In this document: in pieces, positions 16,414-25,535 of the stretch | Layout of the letters: each line of letters opens with the position of its first letter | Numbering within the stretch: position 1 is the first letter of the stretch | Source of the DNA: Sulfurospirillum halorespirans DSM 13726 | GTDB lineage: Bacteria > Campylobacterota > Campylobacteria > Campylobacterales > Sulfurospirillaceae | Assembly (NCBI RefSeq): GCF_001723605.1 | Contig: NZ_CP017111.1 | Location: forward strand, 62,001 to 126,000 | DNA length: 64,000 nt | Reading direction: 5' to 3' | Position numbers and translations under genes: made by a program | The notes under the pieces: model-generated | What the model saw: only the letters and a program-made list of their open reading frames with translations | Database searches by the model: none | What the model was told of the DNA's origin: nothing

Positions 16414-16845
16414 ATGAAACATGAAAACACAGATATTTTATTAAGACGATTAGAAGAGCTTGAAAATAAGGTTGACAGGCTTACGCAATCAGAGATGTCA
16501 TCAGATCTTTTTCTTGAGTTTCGCTTCCTTTTTCAAGGTGAGCAGATCCTAACCGGCATTTGTGATACTACGGCTTGCAATGGAATTATCAAAAAGAAAT
16601 TTAGTGTTCTAAAGGCTCAATATGCACTTACGCGCAAAGGTCGTGCTGAGTTTGTCGTGTGCTTAGTAAGTAAAAATGATCGAGCTTCTACAATCAGCGA
16701 GTTTTATATCTCGGGTGAAAGCTTCATGAAAATCACTGGATTTATACCGAATGTGGAAGAATTCTTCGAGTTTGATAACTCGTTTAAAGCGTATTGCGCC
16801 TCGCTGGATCAAAGTGAAAAAAGGAGTGAGCAATGCGCTTCTTAG
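16414..16845 (+). CDS. hypothetical protein, 143 aa
   Basis: The ATG at 16414 is 6 bases after AAGAGG; a GTG at 16411 is possible. An N-terminal coiled coil (LLRRLEELENKVDRL) is followed by a compact globular region with no known motif. The end overlaps the next gene, whose ribosome site lies inside this one. Conserved position in a transfer operon is the only clue to its role. Confidence 0.5.
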   Translation: MKHENTDILLRRLEELENKVDRLTQSEMSSDLFLEFRFLFQGEQILTGICDTTACNGIIKKKFSVLKAQYALTRKGRAEFVVCLVSKNDRASTISEFYISGESFMKITGFIPNVEEFFEFDNSFKAYCASLDQSEKRSEQCAS

Positions 16846-19046
16846 TATTGTTTTTATTCCCGTTATTTCTTTTTGCTGATGTTGCAAGTGAGAAAGATAC
16901 GTTAGCGGATTCGCTCTTTACGGCTAATGATGCTATCGTCACACCTGGTACATGTTCATTTTCATGCCGAGCTGTTGCTGATGGTTATGTAACGCAGATC
17001 ATCGATTTTGATGCGAAAAGCGGTACAACACATTGTGAGGTGTATAGTCGCAATAATACAAGTAAAGCTTTGGGTGTAAACGCCAATCAACAAAACCTTA
17101 CATGTAAAGCGCAAGCAAATAAAAATCCTAGTGATTACTCAGGGCAACTCAAATCTAGCTCCAATACAAATTACCAATTGACGGGCGCGAAATATGAAAC
17201 GGACTCGATGACGTTTTCACGCTTTCTCACCGGTATGGCAACATTAGATCCGTCCATCATTGATTTTAGTGCGACAAACTCAACCGGCATATTGCAAATT
17301 AAAAACTCAAATGTGTTTTACGGAACAAATATCTCAACCACAAGGCAAGAGACGTTTCTATCGTTTTTTGGCGTGGAAGATGCGACGACAAACTCAGAGA
17401 TTGTTTCGAGTGTTGATAGCCTCAACAAAACGAATCTAGCTTACTTCTCGAACTTATTTTCTAACATGTCGAGTATTTATGCTTACTTGCAAAATCTACT
17501 TTTTGCCTTTGTATCAGCATTCTTTATTGTGATCCTTGGATCTAAAAAGCTGCAAGCCTACTTAGCCAAAGAAAATGACAATACGAATTACCTTAGCAAA
17601 TTGTATATCCCTCTTATTGCGGTCACGTTGTTTTATATTCCAATACCACAAGAGAATAATATGCAAAGCTCATTAATGCAAACGGTGATTCGCAATTTCA
17701 TGGCGACGAGTACAAAGATTGCCGATAAAGCGGCTGTAATAGGTGTTAATACCTATCTCCAAAAACTTTACTCTAGCGTTGGCGCAAATACAATGCAAGG
17801 TGAAGCGACGATCTATTCGTTACGAGATAGTGCAAAGGCTCAACGTGATCTTTACGCTAATGTAATGCAACAATGCAAGAGCCGTTTTCCGGATGCAATG
17901 ACGTTTCAAGTAAGTGATGCGGATTTAGCACAGAAGAGCATTTTTAATTTAAACCAAGTAAAAGAAGGAGTCACCGCTAAAGCGTGCAGATCTATTGAAC
18001 GCAAATGGTTAATTGCTTCAAAGACTTTCGCGCAACAAAGCAAATACGCGGATCAAATAGCGCAAAGCTTTGGCAATAACGCATTGCAAAGCAAGCTCAA
18101 TAGCATCAATACATTCCTCAATAATCGTCAAACAGAGCTCGGATGGATCAATGCGGCATTTATCCCCTCGGCCGCAATACTTATTGAGATGACGCCACTT
18201 ATCGAAGTCGGCAAAAGTGGCATTACGCAAGACCAAGAAAGCAATCAAGAGAAAATTCGTAATGCGTATGCCTCTGGTGATGAAGAAAAAAGTTTACTTG
18301 AGAAGATCAAAACCGAGGGTGGTAGTTTATTTGGCGCAGTTATGGCAAAGATGACCTATATGATCTTACCTGGGGTGAATACAATTTTTCAAGTGTTTAA
18401 TTCTGTAATCTCTGGTGGCGTTGAGATGCTCACATTCATCGCAACATTTTTTAGTCCAATTGGTGGTAAAGCATTTTCGTTTATCTCCAAAGGTGGGGGT
18501 GCTGCAACGATACAGTTAGCAAGTCTCGTTTTGGCGGCCATGTTTGTTGGATTGATCCTCAAATATATTCCATTGATCACGTCGATGATCGCCGGGATTC
18601 TTGCGGTGGTTGGATGGTTATTTGAGCTAACCCAGTATTTCTTCATCACACCGTTTGTTGTTGCGTACGCCGTGACAATGCGCAAGACGGACAAAATTAG
18701 CGAGTATCTTGTCACTGGTATCGTGATCTTTTTTAAGCCGGTACTCCTCGTTATTTTCATTTATCTTGGACTCTTTTTGTACTACCTCTGCATGGACGTT
18801 TTCGTCATGTTCGCGGAAGAACAATTCTATCTTTTGGATGCTATCAATCAGAGCTTTTTTGTGGCGATGGTGTTGCAACTTTCACTAGGACTAATCAAAA
18901 TAACTTCGTCTTTTGCGGCCGTGTATCTCATGTGGAAAGTGATCTTATCTGCACCTGGTCACGTGATCAAAATGATCGGATTGCACAATGTCGGTGACTT
19001 CCTCGAGCCAATTTCCAATAAGCTCGAAAGACAATCTCTCGTATAA
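16833..19046 (+). CDS. conjugative polytopic membrane protein (VirB6/TrbL/DotA-like)
   Basis: A 737-residue protein with a signal peptide (MRFLVLFLFPLFLFA), a periplasmic region of about 190 residues with paired cysteines (T-C-S-F-S-C, H-C, T-C), two membrane segments near 215-275, a coiled central region with further cysteines (300-440), and a block of five or more hydrophobic segments from about 500 to 715. This layout is that of large inner-membrane channel components of conjugation or type IVB systems. I cannot choose between the VirB6, TrbL and DotA/TraY families. Its ribosome site AAGGAGTGAGCA is identical to that of the next gene. Confidence 0.6.
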   Translation: MRFLVLFLFPLFLFADVASEKDTLADSLFTANDAIVTPGTCSFSCRAVADGYVTQIIDFDAKSGTTHCEVYSRNNTSKALGVNANQQNLTCKAQANKNPSDYSGQLKSSSNTNYQLTGAKYETDSMTFSRFLTGMATLDPSIIDFSATNSTGILQIKNSNVFYGTNISTTRQETFLSFFGVEDATTNSEIVSSVDSLNKTNLAYFSNLFSNMSSIYAYLQNLLFAFVSAFFIVILGSKKLQAYLAKENDNTNYLSKLYIPLIAVTLFYIPIPQENNMQSSLMQTVIRNFMATSTKIADKAAVIGVNTYLQKLYSSVGANTMQGEATIYSLRDSAKAQRDLYANVMQQCKSRFPDAMTFQVSDADLAQKSIFNLNQVKEGVTAKACRSIERKWLIASKTFAQQSKYADQIAQSFGNNALQSKLNSINTFLNNRQTELGWINAAFIPSAAILIEMTPLIEVGKSGITQDQESNQEKIRNAYASGDEEKSLLEKIKTEGGSLFGAVMAKMTYMILPGVNTIFQVFNSVISGGVEMLTFIATFFSPIGGKAFSFISKGGGAATIQLASLVLAAMFVGLILKYIPLITSMIAGILAVVGWLFELTQYFFITPFVVAYAVTMRKTDKISEYLVTGIVIFFKPVLLVIFIYLGLFLYYLCMDVFVMFAEEQFYLLDAINQSFFVAMVLQLSLGLIKITSSFAAVYLMWKVILSAPGHVIKMIGLHNVGDFLEPISNKLERQSLV

Positions 19047-19063
19047 AAAATAAGGAGTGAGCA

Positions 19064-19408
19064 ATGAAAAAACAACAAGGCAATAGAGTGATTGAAACCT
19101 TTTTAAAATCGGCCACCTGGGCGATACCCGTCTTTGCTTTTCTAGCATGGTATCCCAAAAAGCTTATTGACGTACCTCATTTAATCGTACCGAATGATGT
19201 AGGCGCATTACTTTTGATGTACGGCTATTGGATCATACTAGGATTTACCGTAATTATCCTTTCGGATTTTTTTGATTTTGGTATTAAAGATTTTGATGAG
19301 ATCAAAGGATACATGGTTACCAAACATTGGTTTTGGTTATTGAGTGGTATCGGTCATATTTTAGGGTTTTTCGCATGGAAGATCTTTTGGCCTGGCGGCT
19401 TGTACTAA
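19064..19408 (+). CDS. small membrane protein of the transfer operon
   Basis: A 114-residue protein with three hydrophobic segments (about 15-30, 44-66, 88-108), aromatic-rich at the C-terminus. It begins after AAGGAGTGAGCAATG, the same 15 bases as at the previous gene, and follows it by 17 bases. Probably a subunit or partner of the large membrane protein. No family recognised. Confidence 0.55.
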   Translation: MKKQQGNRVIETFLKSATWAIPVFAFLAWYPKKLIDVPHLIVPNDVGALLLMYGYWIILGFTVIILSDFFDFGIKDFDEIKGYMVTKHWFWLLSGIGHILGFFAWKIFWPGGLY

Positions 19409-19418
19409 GGAGTAAACA

Positions 19419-19820
19419 ATGAAACCAGAAACAGCGGAACAAACATATCAATTTTTCGAGGAAGCGCAGATCGTGTTATCTACGCTCGAGGATCATATAG
19501 CGGCATTTAACCGTGCCTCTAAAGTTTTTGAAAAGACGACGAGTGATTTTGCAAAAGTCGAAAAGAGCATCGATGAAATCGGTGCAAAAATCGCAGAAAA
19601 AATTCAAGTGAAAACTATTCAAGCCTATTTATTAGGCTCGGTGGCAGAGCTTGAGAGTGTCACAAAAGACCTAAAAAGGCGTAAGCATGAAGAACGTTCT
19701 ACGTTGAAGATCGTTTTTGCTTCAACGTGCCTTTCTGTGCTTGTAACAAGCCTTGTTTTTATAGCGTTTGAAGCGGCCAATAAACCACTTCTCAATCTTG
19801 TCTATCAACTTGTTCATTAA
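19419..19820 (+). CDS. coiled-coil protein with C-terminal membrane anchor
   Basis: A 133-residue protein: about 95 residues of helical, heptad-like sequence (F-E-E-A-Q-I-V-L-S-T-L-E-D-H, KVEKSIDEIGAKIAEKI) and then one membrane segment (about 96-118). It sits 10 bases after the previous gene and has an AAGGAGTAAACA site. The architecture suits a tether between the membrane complex and a cytoplasmic partner such as the ParA encoded next. Function unknown. Confidence 0.55.
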   Translation: MKPETAEQTYQFFEEAQIVLSTLEDHIAAFNRASKVFEKTTSDFAKVEKSIDEIGAKIAEKIQVKTIQAYLLGSVAELESVTKDLKRRKHEERSTLKIVFASTCLSVLVTSLVFIAFEAANKPLLNLVYQLVH

Positions 19821-19830
19821 GGAGAACACC

Positions 19831-20610
19831 ATGAAAAATATCGCGATCATTAATACCAAAGGTGGCGTAGGAAAAAGTACCCTCGCCTTTCACGTTTTAC
19901 CGGCTATTTTAGCGGATAGAAATTTCGAGATTATCGAGATCGATAATAACAATAAAACAACGACGGCGTTTATGAATACAAAAATTTTAAAAGACAAGAT
20001 AACCTCGTTAAATATCGCAGAGGGAACGCAAAAGCTTGAGGAACTCGTTGTTACTAATATGCTCGATGAAGATAAAATCAGCGTTATTGATGCCGGCGGC
20101 GGTGATGATTCATTGAAAGTGATCCATTCGTTTATCGATCAAGATTTGATCGCCGATACGCTTTTTATCATCCCTTTTATGCCTGACTTTGTGCAGCTTA
20201 AAAATTTGGTCGATACGTATAACGTTTTACCATCCGAAGCAAAGATCCTCGTTGTGTTAAATAATGCGGATCTCAGTGATCCTGATCATCTTATGTTCGT
20301 CAAGGGTAACGAGGACTTTGAGATACCGGATATCTCATCTACCTTTACGCACTTTGCTGTTTGCCCTAAAAGCCCACTTTTTTCTTATGCCGCTTCACGC
20401 AATAAAGAGACGATCAAAGATCTTGCCCTACTCGCAAGCCAATTCACCCAAACAGAGATCCTGGACTACGCAAAGGTGAAAACCAAAGCAAATAGAGACT
20501 CCATGACGAAAATTTACCGCAATTGGAAAATCTCACGTAACGCAAAAGCGTATCTTGAGAGTGAAGCAATCGTGCAGCTAAAAAGCATCATTTTGGGAGA
20601 GCAAGCATGA
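19831..20610 (+). CDS. parA: ParA-family partition ATPase
   Basis: The ATG at 19831 follows AAGGAG by 6 bases. The 259-residue protein opens IAIINTKGGVGKST, the deviant Walker A with its signature lysine, and has I-E-I-D-N-N-N-K and V-I-D-A-G-G-G in place of the usual D-x-D-P and D-x-P motifs. There is no N-terminal HTH, so it is of the small (type Ib-like) class. It overlaps the next small gene by ATGA. It may segregate or position the excised element, or act in transfer as ParA-like proteins in some conjugation operons do. Confidence 0.85.
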   Translation: MKNIAIINTKGGVGKSTLAFHVLPAILADRNFEIIEIDNNNKTTTAFMNTKILKDKITSLNIAEGTQKLEELVVTNMLDEDKISVIDAGGGDDSLKVIHSFIDQDLIADTLFIIPFMPDFVQLKNLVDTYNVLPSEAKILVVLNNADLSDPDHLMFVKGNEDFEIPDISSTFTHFAVCPKSPLFSYAASRNKETIKDLALLASQFTQTEILDYAKVKTKANRDSMTKIYRNWKISRNAKAYLESEAIVQLKSIILGEQA

Positions 20611-20879
20611 AGTTTCAAGATTGGATTGCAAAGAACACGCCCTTAAAGCGTGTCTCTTCCCTGAAGCCTTATCGAGACGAAATTCAAAAGCTTGTGAGTT
20701 TGAATTACACACTAACGCAGATCACAGAGTATTTACGAGACGTAAGAGATATTGAGATATCAAGGCAAAGCGTGAAAAAGTTTTTGGCAAGCAAAACAGC
20801 TCAAGATAAACCGGTTAAAGCGGAAAAAAGTGAAACGTCGAAAGTGAGTTTGGAAGATAAGTTCAAGGGCTTTTTATAA
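20607..20879 (+). CDS. small DNA-binding partner of ParA (ParB-like candidate)
   Basis: A 90-residue basic protein overlapping parA by 4 bases (ATGA). I-Q-K-L-V-S-L-N-Y-T-L-T-Q-I-T-E-Y-L-R and I-S-R-Q-S-V-K-K-F-L form an HTH-like pair of helices, followed by a lysine-rich linker and a short amphipathic tail. Its size and place, between parA and an iterated DNA array that begins 5 bases after its stop, fit a centromere-binding protein of a type Ib partition system. Confidence 0.6.
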   Translation: MKFQDWIAKNTPLKRVSSLKPYRDEIQKLVSLNYTLTQITEYLRDVRDIEISRQSVKKFLASKTAQDKPVKAEKSETSKVSLEDKFKGFL

Positions 20880-20883
20880 GCCC

Positions 20884-21010
20884 GATGCAACCACATGTAA
20901 CCGTGAGGCAACCAATAGTAACCGAATGTAATCAAATGCAACTCAGCGTAACCGAGATGTAAGTCAAAGGTAACCTCGTGCTACCAAGAAGTAACCAAGA
21001 GGAAACCGAG
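20884..21010 (+). repeat. 12 helically phased repeats (GTAACC-type), candidate parS/oriT
   Basis: Twelve consecutive units of 9-11 bases with consensus close to A-x-GTAACC-x-AG fill exactly 127 bases (mean 10.6 per unit). Good units are ATGTAACCGTG, AGTAACCGA, CGTAACCGAG, AGGTAACCTCG and AAGTAACCAAG. Spacing of one helical turn puts every unit on one DNA face, as in iterated partition sites. The array lies between the ParA/small-protein pair and the relaxase. The following 65 bases up to 21075 hold GCCA-CGTTAA-TGGC, a small inverted repeat, and the relaxase ribosome site. Confidence 0.8.
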
Positions 21011-21075
21011 AAAACATTCACACCCAACGCCACGTTAATGGCACGAGGTGAAAAAAAGACGAAAAAGAGGCAAAA

Positions 21076-23931
21076 ATGCTTTCAATTGCAAATATGAATA
21101 GCGCACAAGCGGCTCATTATCATGCAAAAGATCAAAACTATTATCAGCAAGACAAAGAGACAAGCGTGTGGACTGGCAAAGGTGCTGAACGCTTAGGTTT
21201 GAGCGGAGAGATTGATATTAAACAGTTTGAGCGATTGTGTTACGGTATTCATCCGAGTGAAGAACGCACTCTTGTTGATATCAGTGAAAGAGCGGGAACG
21301 GATCTAACCTTTTCCGCTCCAAAATCCGCATCGATCTTATGTGAATTAGGTGATGAACGTACCAATCAACTCATACGTACAGCGCATGATCAAGCGGTGC
21401 AAACCACACTATCATTTGTAGAAGATCATTATGCTCAAACGAGAGAACAAAAGGACGGGCATAGAGAAGCAATTTCTACTGGTAATCTCATCATCGCTAA
21501 ATTTCAGCACGATACCAGCAGAGAGAATGACCCATCATTGCATACGCATTGCTTTATCGTCAATGCAACGCAAAAAGAGAACGGTGAATGGCGAGCGTTG
21601 CACAATGATCAACTCTTCACTCACAAAATGTTTTTAGGTCAGACGTATCGCAATGAATTGGCCAAAAATCTTAGAGAGCAAGGATTCGCTATTGAGATTA
21701 CGAATGCCAAAGAGGGATTCTTTGAAATTAAAGGTGTTTCCAAAGAGTTGATCAGTGAATTTTCACAACGTCGTGAGCAAGTCCTCAAGAAATACCAAGA
21801 GTTGAAAAAGCAATATCCTGGTCTCGAGGAAGAAAAGCTCAAAGAGATGGCAACAACCGGCAGCCGAAACGTGAAAGATAAAAACGCTGATCGCAGCGTT
21901 ATTAAATCTAACAATATCGAAAGAGCCAAAACTATTCTCGCCGGTAAAGATTTGATATATTTGAATCAGCTCAATAGCTCACATGCCAATCATGAACAGC
22001 AAAAATTAACGGCTAAAGATGCGGTGGATCTTTCGATTCGTATTCAAAGCGAAAAGACGAGTGTATTTAATCGTGAAGATGTGATGAAAAACGCAATGAA
22101 GCTTTCGTTAGGCGAGCATTCACTTAGTGCGATGCAGAGTGCTTTTGATGATCATGTCAATGAGCGATCGATTGTGCAACTGGATCAAAATGCTTACTCT
22201 ACACCAGAGCTCTTGCAAAAGGAGTTTGAGATTGTTGCAATGGCAAAAAACCGCACAGATCCTTTAATCTCTGCTCAACACGTGGAGCAATATCTAAGCC
22301 ATACGCCTTATAACCTCACAAAAGGACAACAAGAAGCGTATGCGCAGATTCTCACAAGCAATGAGTCTATTTCAGTGATTCAGGGCGATGCAGGTACGGG
22401 TAAAACGTTTATGCTTAAGGCCGTCAGGGAAACGCTTGAGAGTCAAAAGCAAAGTAGCAATCTCAGAGGAGTTGCATTTACCGGGAAAGCTAGTGAAGAG
22501 CTTGAGCGTGAAAGTGGTATTCCCTCTACGACACTGCACGCTTTTTTTGTGAATCCACCGGCAGAAAAGAATATGGTTTATGTTGTCGATGAGGCTTCAA
22601 TGGTCAGTTCGTTACAGATGCACCACTTATGTGAAGTTGCTAGAGAAAACCATTCAAAAATTGTGTTTATCGGTGATCAAAAGCAATTTCAATCTCTAGG
22701 TGCTGGCAATATGTTCTCGCAGCTTCAAAAGCAAAGTGATATTCGTATCGTTGAGATGACAGAAAATAAACGCGCGCAAACAGAATTGATGCGATCGCTT
22801 TATTCATCTATCAAGAGCAAAGATTTGGAAGAGGCGTTTGGCATTTTGGAAAAGCATCAACGACTTCATGAAACGACAGATCTCGAGAAGATAAAAAACG
22901 AATACCTCAAAGATCGTCATGATACGTTACTTCTCGTTGATACGAACGCGAATCGTAGAGCTTTAAACGAGTTAATCAGAGCAGATCTCGTCGCTCAGAA
23001 TGAAGTAACACAATCTCAACCGTTATCTATCAAAGAGGCAATAAATCTAAATGAGATTGAAAAGCACTACTCGAGCAATTACCAAGTAGGCCAAATTGTT
23101 GTCGCACAAAATGCGTTTCAAGGATTTAGCGCTGGGCAAGAAGCGATGATCACCACGATTGATCATCAAGCCAATACGATTACCGTTATGAAAGATGAGC
23201 AAAGGATCAAAATAGATCTAAGTAAAGCTCATGCTCAAGCAATTCAAACCTTTGCTATCAAAGAAAAAGCGTTTGGTATCGGCGACAAAATCGTTTTTAC
23301 AAAAAACAATCGAAACCTCAAGTTTAGAAATGGTGAGGCTGCTGTGATCCAAGCAATTCATGGGAATATCATCAAAGTGCAAAAGGGAAATAAAGAGTTG
23401 GCGTTTGATGCTTCCAAGTATCCTTATATCGATCATGGATACGTGATTACAGCGCATAAAAGCCAAGGTCAAACTACTAGTAGGGTTATCGCTTTCACGA
23501 ATGCACAAATGGCCAATTTAAACCGCTTCTACGTGCAAATTACCAGGGCAAAATGTGATGCCTTGATCTATACCAACAGCATAGCAACACTCAAGGAGAA
23601 TACACAAAAAACACAAATTAAAACAAGTACCCTAGATTATTTTAGGTCGGCAATGCAGCATGAGGCACATACAAATCATAACTACGAAAGGACATTCAAT
23701 GAGCAAAAAGAACGAAGAATATCAAGAGGATCAACTCTTTCAATACTGGGAGACTATTGCACAAAGTGCAAAATTGCACTCGCAGATCTTAGCCGACATC
23801 TTGGCTTATTTAAAAGAGATCGATCAGAGGCTTCAAGCACTCGAGGCAAAGATCAAATGAAAAATATCTTACTTAAAAATGAGCGCGAAAAAGCAGCTCA
23901 ATCCAGAACACAATCACGAGAAAGGAGATAG
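21076..23931 (+). CDS. traI: MobF-family conjugative relaxase/helicase
   Basis: A 951-residue protein. The relaxase domain (1-300) has neighbouring tyrosines (Tyr22, Tyr23), DLTFSAPKSASI and the three-histidine metal site HDTSRENDPSLHTHCF (His145, 156, 158). The helicase half has Walker A G-D-A-G-T-G-K-T-F near residue 440, V-V-D-E-A-S-M-V near 505, and RecD2-like motifs to Y-V-I-T-A-H-K-S-Q-G-Q-T. It would nick oriT and unwind the transferred strand. It is the decisive evidence that the island is conjugative or mobilizable. The last 75 residues are basic and also encode another ORF in a second frame. Confidence 0.93.
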   Translation: MLSIANMNSAQAAHYHAKDQNYYQQDKETSVWTGKGAERLGLSGEIDIKQFERLCYGIHPSEERTLVDISERAGTDLTFSAPKSASILCELGDERTNQLIRTAHDQAVQTTLSFVEDHYAQTREQKDGHREAISTGNLIIAKFQHDTSRENDPSLHTHCFIVNATQKENGEWRALHNDQLFTHKMFLGQTYRNELAKNLREQGFAIEITNAKEGFFEIKGVSKELISEFSQRREQVLKKYQELKKQYPGLEEEKLKEMATTGSRNVKDKNADRSVIKSNNIERAKTILAGKDLIYLNQLNSSHANHEQQKLTAKDAVDLSIRIQSEKTSVFNREDVMKNAMKLSLGEHSLSAMQSAFDDHVNERSIVQLDQNAYSTPELLQKEFEIVAMAKNRTDPLISAQHVEQYLSHTPYNLTKGQQEAYAQILTSNESISVIQGDAGTGKTFMLKAVRETLESQKQSSNLRGVAFTGKASEELERESGIPSTTLHAFFVNPPAEKNMVYVVDEASMVSSLQMHHLCEVARENHSKIVFIGDQKQFQSLGAGNMFSQLQKQSDIRIVEMTENKRAQTELMRSLYSSIKSKDLEEAFGILEKHQRLHETTDLEKIKNEYLKDRHDTLLLVDTNANRRALNELIRADLVAQNEVTQSQPLSIKEAINLNEIEKHYSSNYQVGQIVVAQNAFQGFSAGQEAMITTIDHQANTITVMKDEQRIKIDLSKAHAQAIQTFAIKEKAFGIGDKIVFTKNNRNLKFRNGEAAVIQAIHGNIIKVQKGNKELAFDASKYPYIDHGYVITAHKSQGQTTSRVIAFTNAQMANLNRFYVQITRAKCDALIYTNSIATLKENTQKTQIKTSTLDYFRSAMQHEAHTNHNYERTFNEQKERRISRGSTLSILGDYCTKCKIALADLSRHLGLFKRDRSEASSTRGKDQMKNILLKNEREKAAQSRTQSRERR
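23699..23860 (+). CDS. small coiled-coil protein overlapping the 3' end of the relaxase gene
   Basis: In the +2 frame relative to the relaxase, an ATG 8 bases after AAAGGA opens 53 codons: MSKKNEEYQEDQLFQYWE then helical heptads (LHSQILADILAYLKEIDQRLQALEAKIK). The composition is protein-like, unlike the basic, low-complexity relaxase tail in the same bases. It lies wholly within traI. Partner unknown; perhaps an accessory factor for relaxase or coupling protein. Confidence 0.5.
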   Translation: MSKKNEEYQEDQLFQYWETIAQSAKLHSQILADILAYLKEIDQRLQALEAKIK

Positions 23932-23933
23932 TA

Positions 23934-25505
23934 ATGTCAACGATTTTATTATGTTTATTGTTTAATGCCGGTGCTTTATGGGTGTTCCAAAAAAATCTTC
24001 CAATACCAGGCGGCGCAGTCTTTATTCTACTTTGTATTGCGGAGTATCTAGCTTGGGCATTTATCTTTAAAATGCAAGAGTCGATCAATGGACGTATTTT
24101 TGATGATAAGGCGTGGGTAATGGGAAGTTATCCCAATTACTATGAGCAAACGGAAGGCAATCGATGGACGGCTTCCCAACGAGTTAAAGAAATTATGTCA
24201 AAAGGTGAATTGTTTCTGGATCAGTTTCGATTTGATGATAGCGTTTTATATCGTTTATCAACGGTTTATGGGTTTGAAAAACGATTTAGTAATTTTGAGT
24301 GTTATACAGATCCGACAGACTTTACTCAGTCGGGGATTATATTTGGAGGTATGGGATCAGGAAAAACAGAATTTTACCACTCTACTATCGCTCAAGATAA
24401 GTTCGATCGTGTCATTGCCTATGATACAAAAGGTGATCTTGTTCAAAAGCATTATAGCTCGTTGAAAGATATCATCCTCAACCCGTATGATCAACGAAGT
24501 CATATTTGGAATCCTTTTGAGGAAGCTAAAACGAGTCCTTTTGTGACAGAGATCTTTTTAACCAATCTTTTCAATGCGTTAAGCGGCACGCAAAAAGACT
24601 TTTTTAGCGCAAGTTCCAAACAACGCTATATGAAGCTTTTTAACGATATTCTTTACAACAATAGTGAACTTTCATCGAATGAGCAGTTTGATCTTTTCAT
24701 TCAGCAGCTTAAAGAGTATTTCGAAGAAAATAAAAATCATGAAAGACGTAGTGAAGCAGATGTTGCCAGTACGATGCATTTGACGTTTGAATTTTTTGAT
24801 TATATGAACTTTTGTATTCAAAATGGCAGCCCTACTTTTACGATTAAAGAATATCTCTCTCGTAAGAGCTGCAAGCTCTTCTTACTCTCGAGGGATGATC
24901 AGCGCTCAAAACTTACCCCGTTTTTTACCGGCTTTTTGGCCGCTTTAACGGCTGTCATGTTAAGCCAAGAAGATCAAAAAACCTCTCTCACTCTCTTTGC
25001 TCTTGATGAGTACCTCTCTTTTGCTCAAAACCTCGATAGTGAAACGATCGAGGGGTTACATACCAGGATCAGAAGTAAAGGCGGTTGTTTGCTCCCTGGT
25101 GTACAATATTTCCCAGAGCAAAGCAACAAAGCGGACAGTGCTCAAGGGATTACGCAAAAGATGTTAAACTCAGCTGCATATTGGTTTTTATTTCAAGGTG
25201 TGGATGAATATACACTTAAAAAAATCAATAATACAATCGGTAAAGTACGTTATAGAAAAGAGCAGATTAGAGAGCAACTTACTGCTGATCCGTTGAATCG
25301 TAAAAATTACCAAATCGAAGAAGCGGATCTGCTAAATACCAGTTTGTTTCAATCGTTAGGCCAAAATTATGAGCATATCACGTTTGTGCCGTCGAAACGT
25401 ATTTTGTATAAAGGGTATACGCCAAGAGCGGAGTTGCCAAGTAAAAAAGCGAACTATGTTCAAAGTGAGAATATCGAAAAATATTATCGGGAGGGACGGG
25501 TATAG
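23934..25505 (+). CDS. traD: type IV coupling protein (TraD/TrwB-like)
   Basis: A 523-residue protein with two N-terminal membrane segments (about 4-20 and 27-46), Walker A GGMGSGKT (138-145) preceded by SGIIF, A-Y-D-T-K-G-D-L-V, and Walker B L-T-L-F-A-L-D-E-Y near 355. Later comes R-S-K-G-G-C-L-L-P-G-V-Q-Y-F, typical of VirD4/TrwB ATPases. It would deliver the relaxase-DNA complex to a transfer channel. It begins 2 bases after the relaxase stop (AAAGGAGAT site), so the two are co-translated. Last gene of the operon. Confidence 0.9.
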   Translation: MSTILLCLLFNAGALWVFQKNLPIPGGAVFILLCIAEYLAWAFIFKMQESINGRIFDDKAWVMGSYPNYYEQTEGNRWTASQRVKEIMSKGELFLDQFRFDDSVLYRLSTVYGFEKRFSNFECYTDPTDFTQSGIIFGGMGSGKTEFYHSTIAQDKFDRVIAYDTKGDLVQKHYSSLKDIILNPYDQRSHIWNPFEEAKTSPFVTEIFLTNLFNALSGTQKDFFSASSKQRYMKLFNDILYNNSELSSNEQFDLFIQQLKEYFEENKNHERRSEADVASTMHLTFEFFDYMNFCIQNGSPTFTIKEYLSRKSCKLFLLSRDDQRSKLTPFFTGFLAALTAVMLSQEDQKTSLTLFALDEYLSFAQNLDSETIEGLHTRIRSKGGCLLPGVQYFPEQSNKADSAQGITQKMLNSAAYWFLFQGVDEYTLKKINNTIGKVRYRKEQIREQLTADPLNRKNYQIEEADLLNTSLFQSLGQNYEHITFVPSKRILYKGYTPRAELPSKKANYVQSENIEKYYREGRV

Positions 25506-25509
25506 CTTC

Positions 25510-25535
25510 AAGATAGGGGAATTCCCCTATCTTTT
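25510..25535. terminator. bidirectional terminator, transfer operon versus toxin-antitoxin operon
   Basis: AAGATAGGGG and CCCCTATCTT around AATT form a perfect 24-base palindrome (25510-25533) followed by T residues. It lies 4 bases after the coupling-protein stop and touches the end of the convergent antitoxin gene, so it can stop transcription from both sides. Confidence 0.85.

Noticed and set aside
18389-18760. Reverse-strand ORF opposite the large membrane protein gene
   Set aside because: It mirrors the hydrophobic coding sequence, lacks a ribosome site and overlaps a well-supported gene completely.
16833-19046. VirB4-type ATPase or other core channel gene in the transfer operon
   Set aside because: No Walker motifs are present in this gene or the two after it. 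They are membrane or coiled-coil proteins.
20884-21010. CRISPR array
   Set aside because: Units are 9-11 bases with no spacers, and no cas gene is present.
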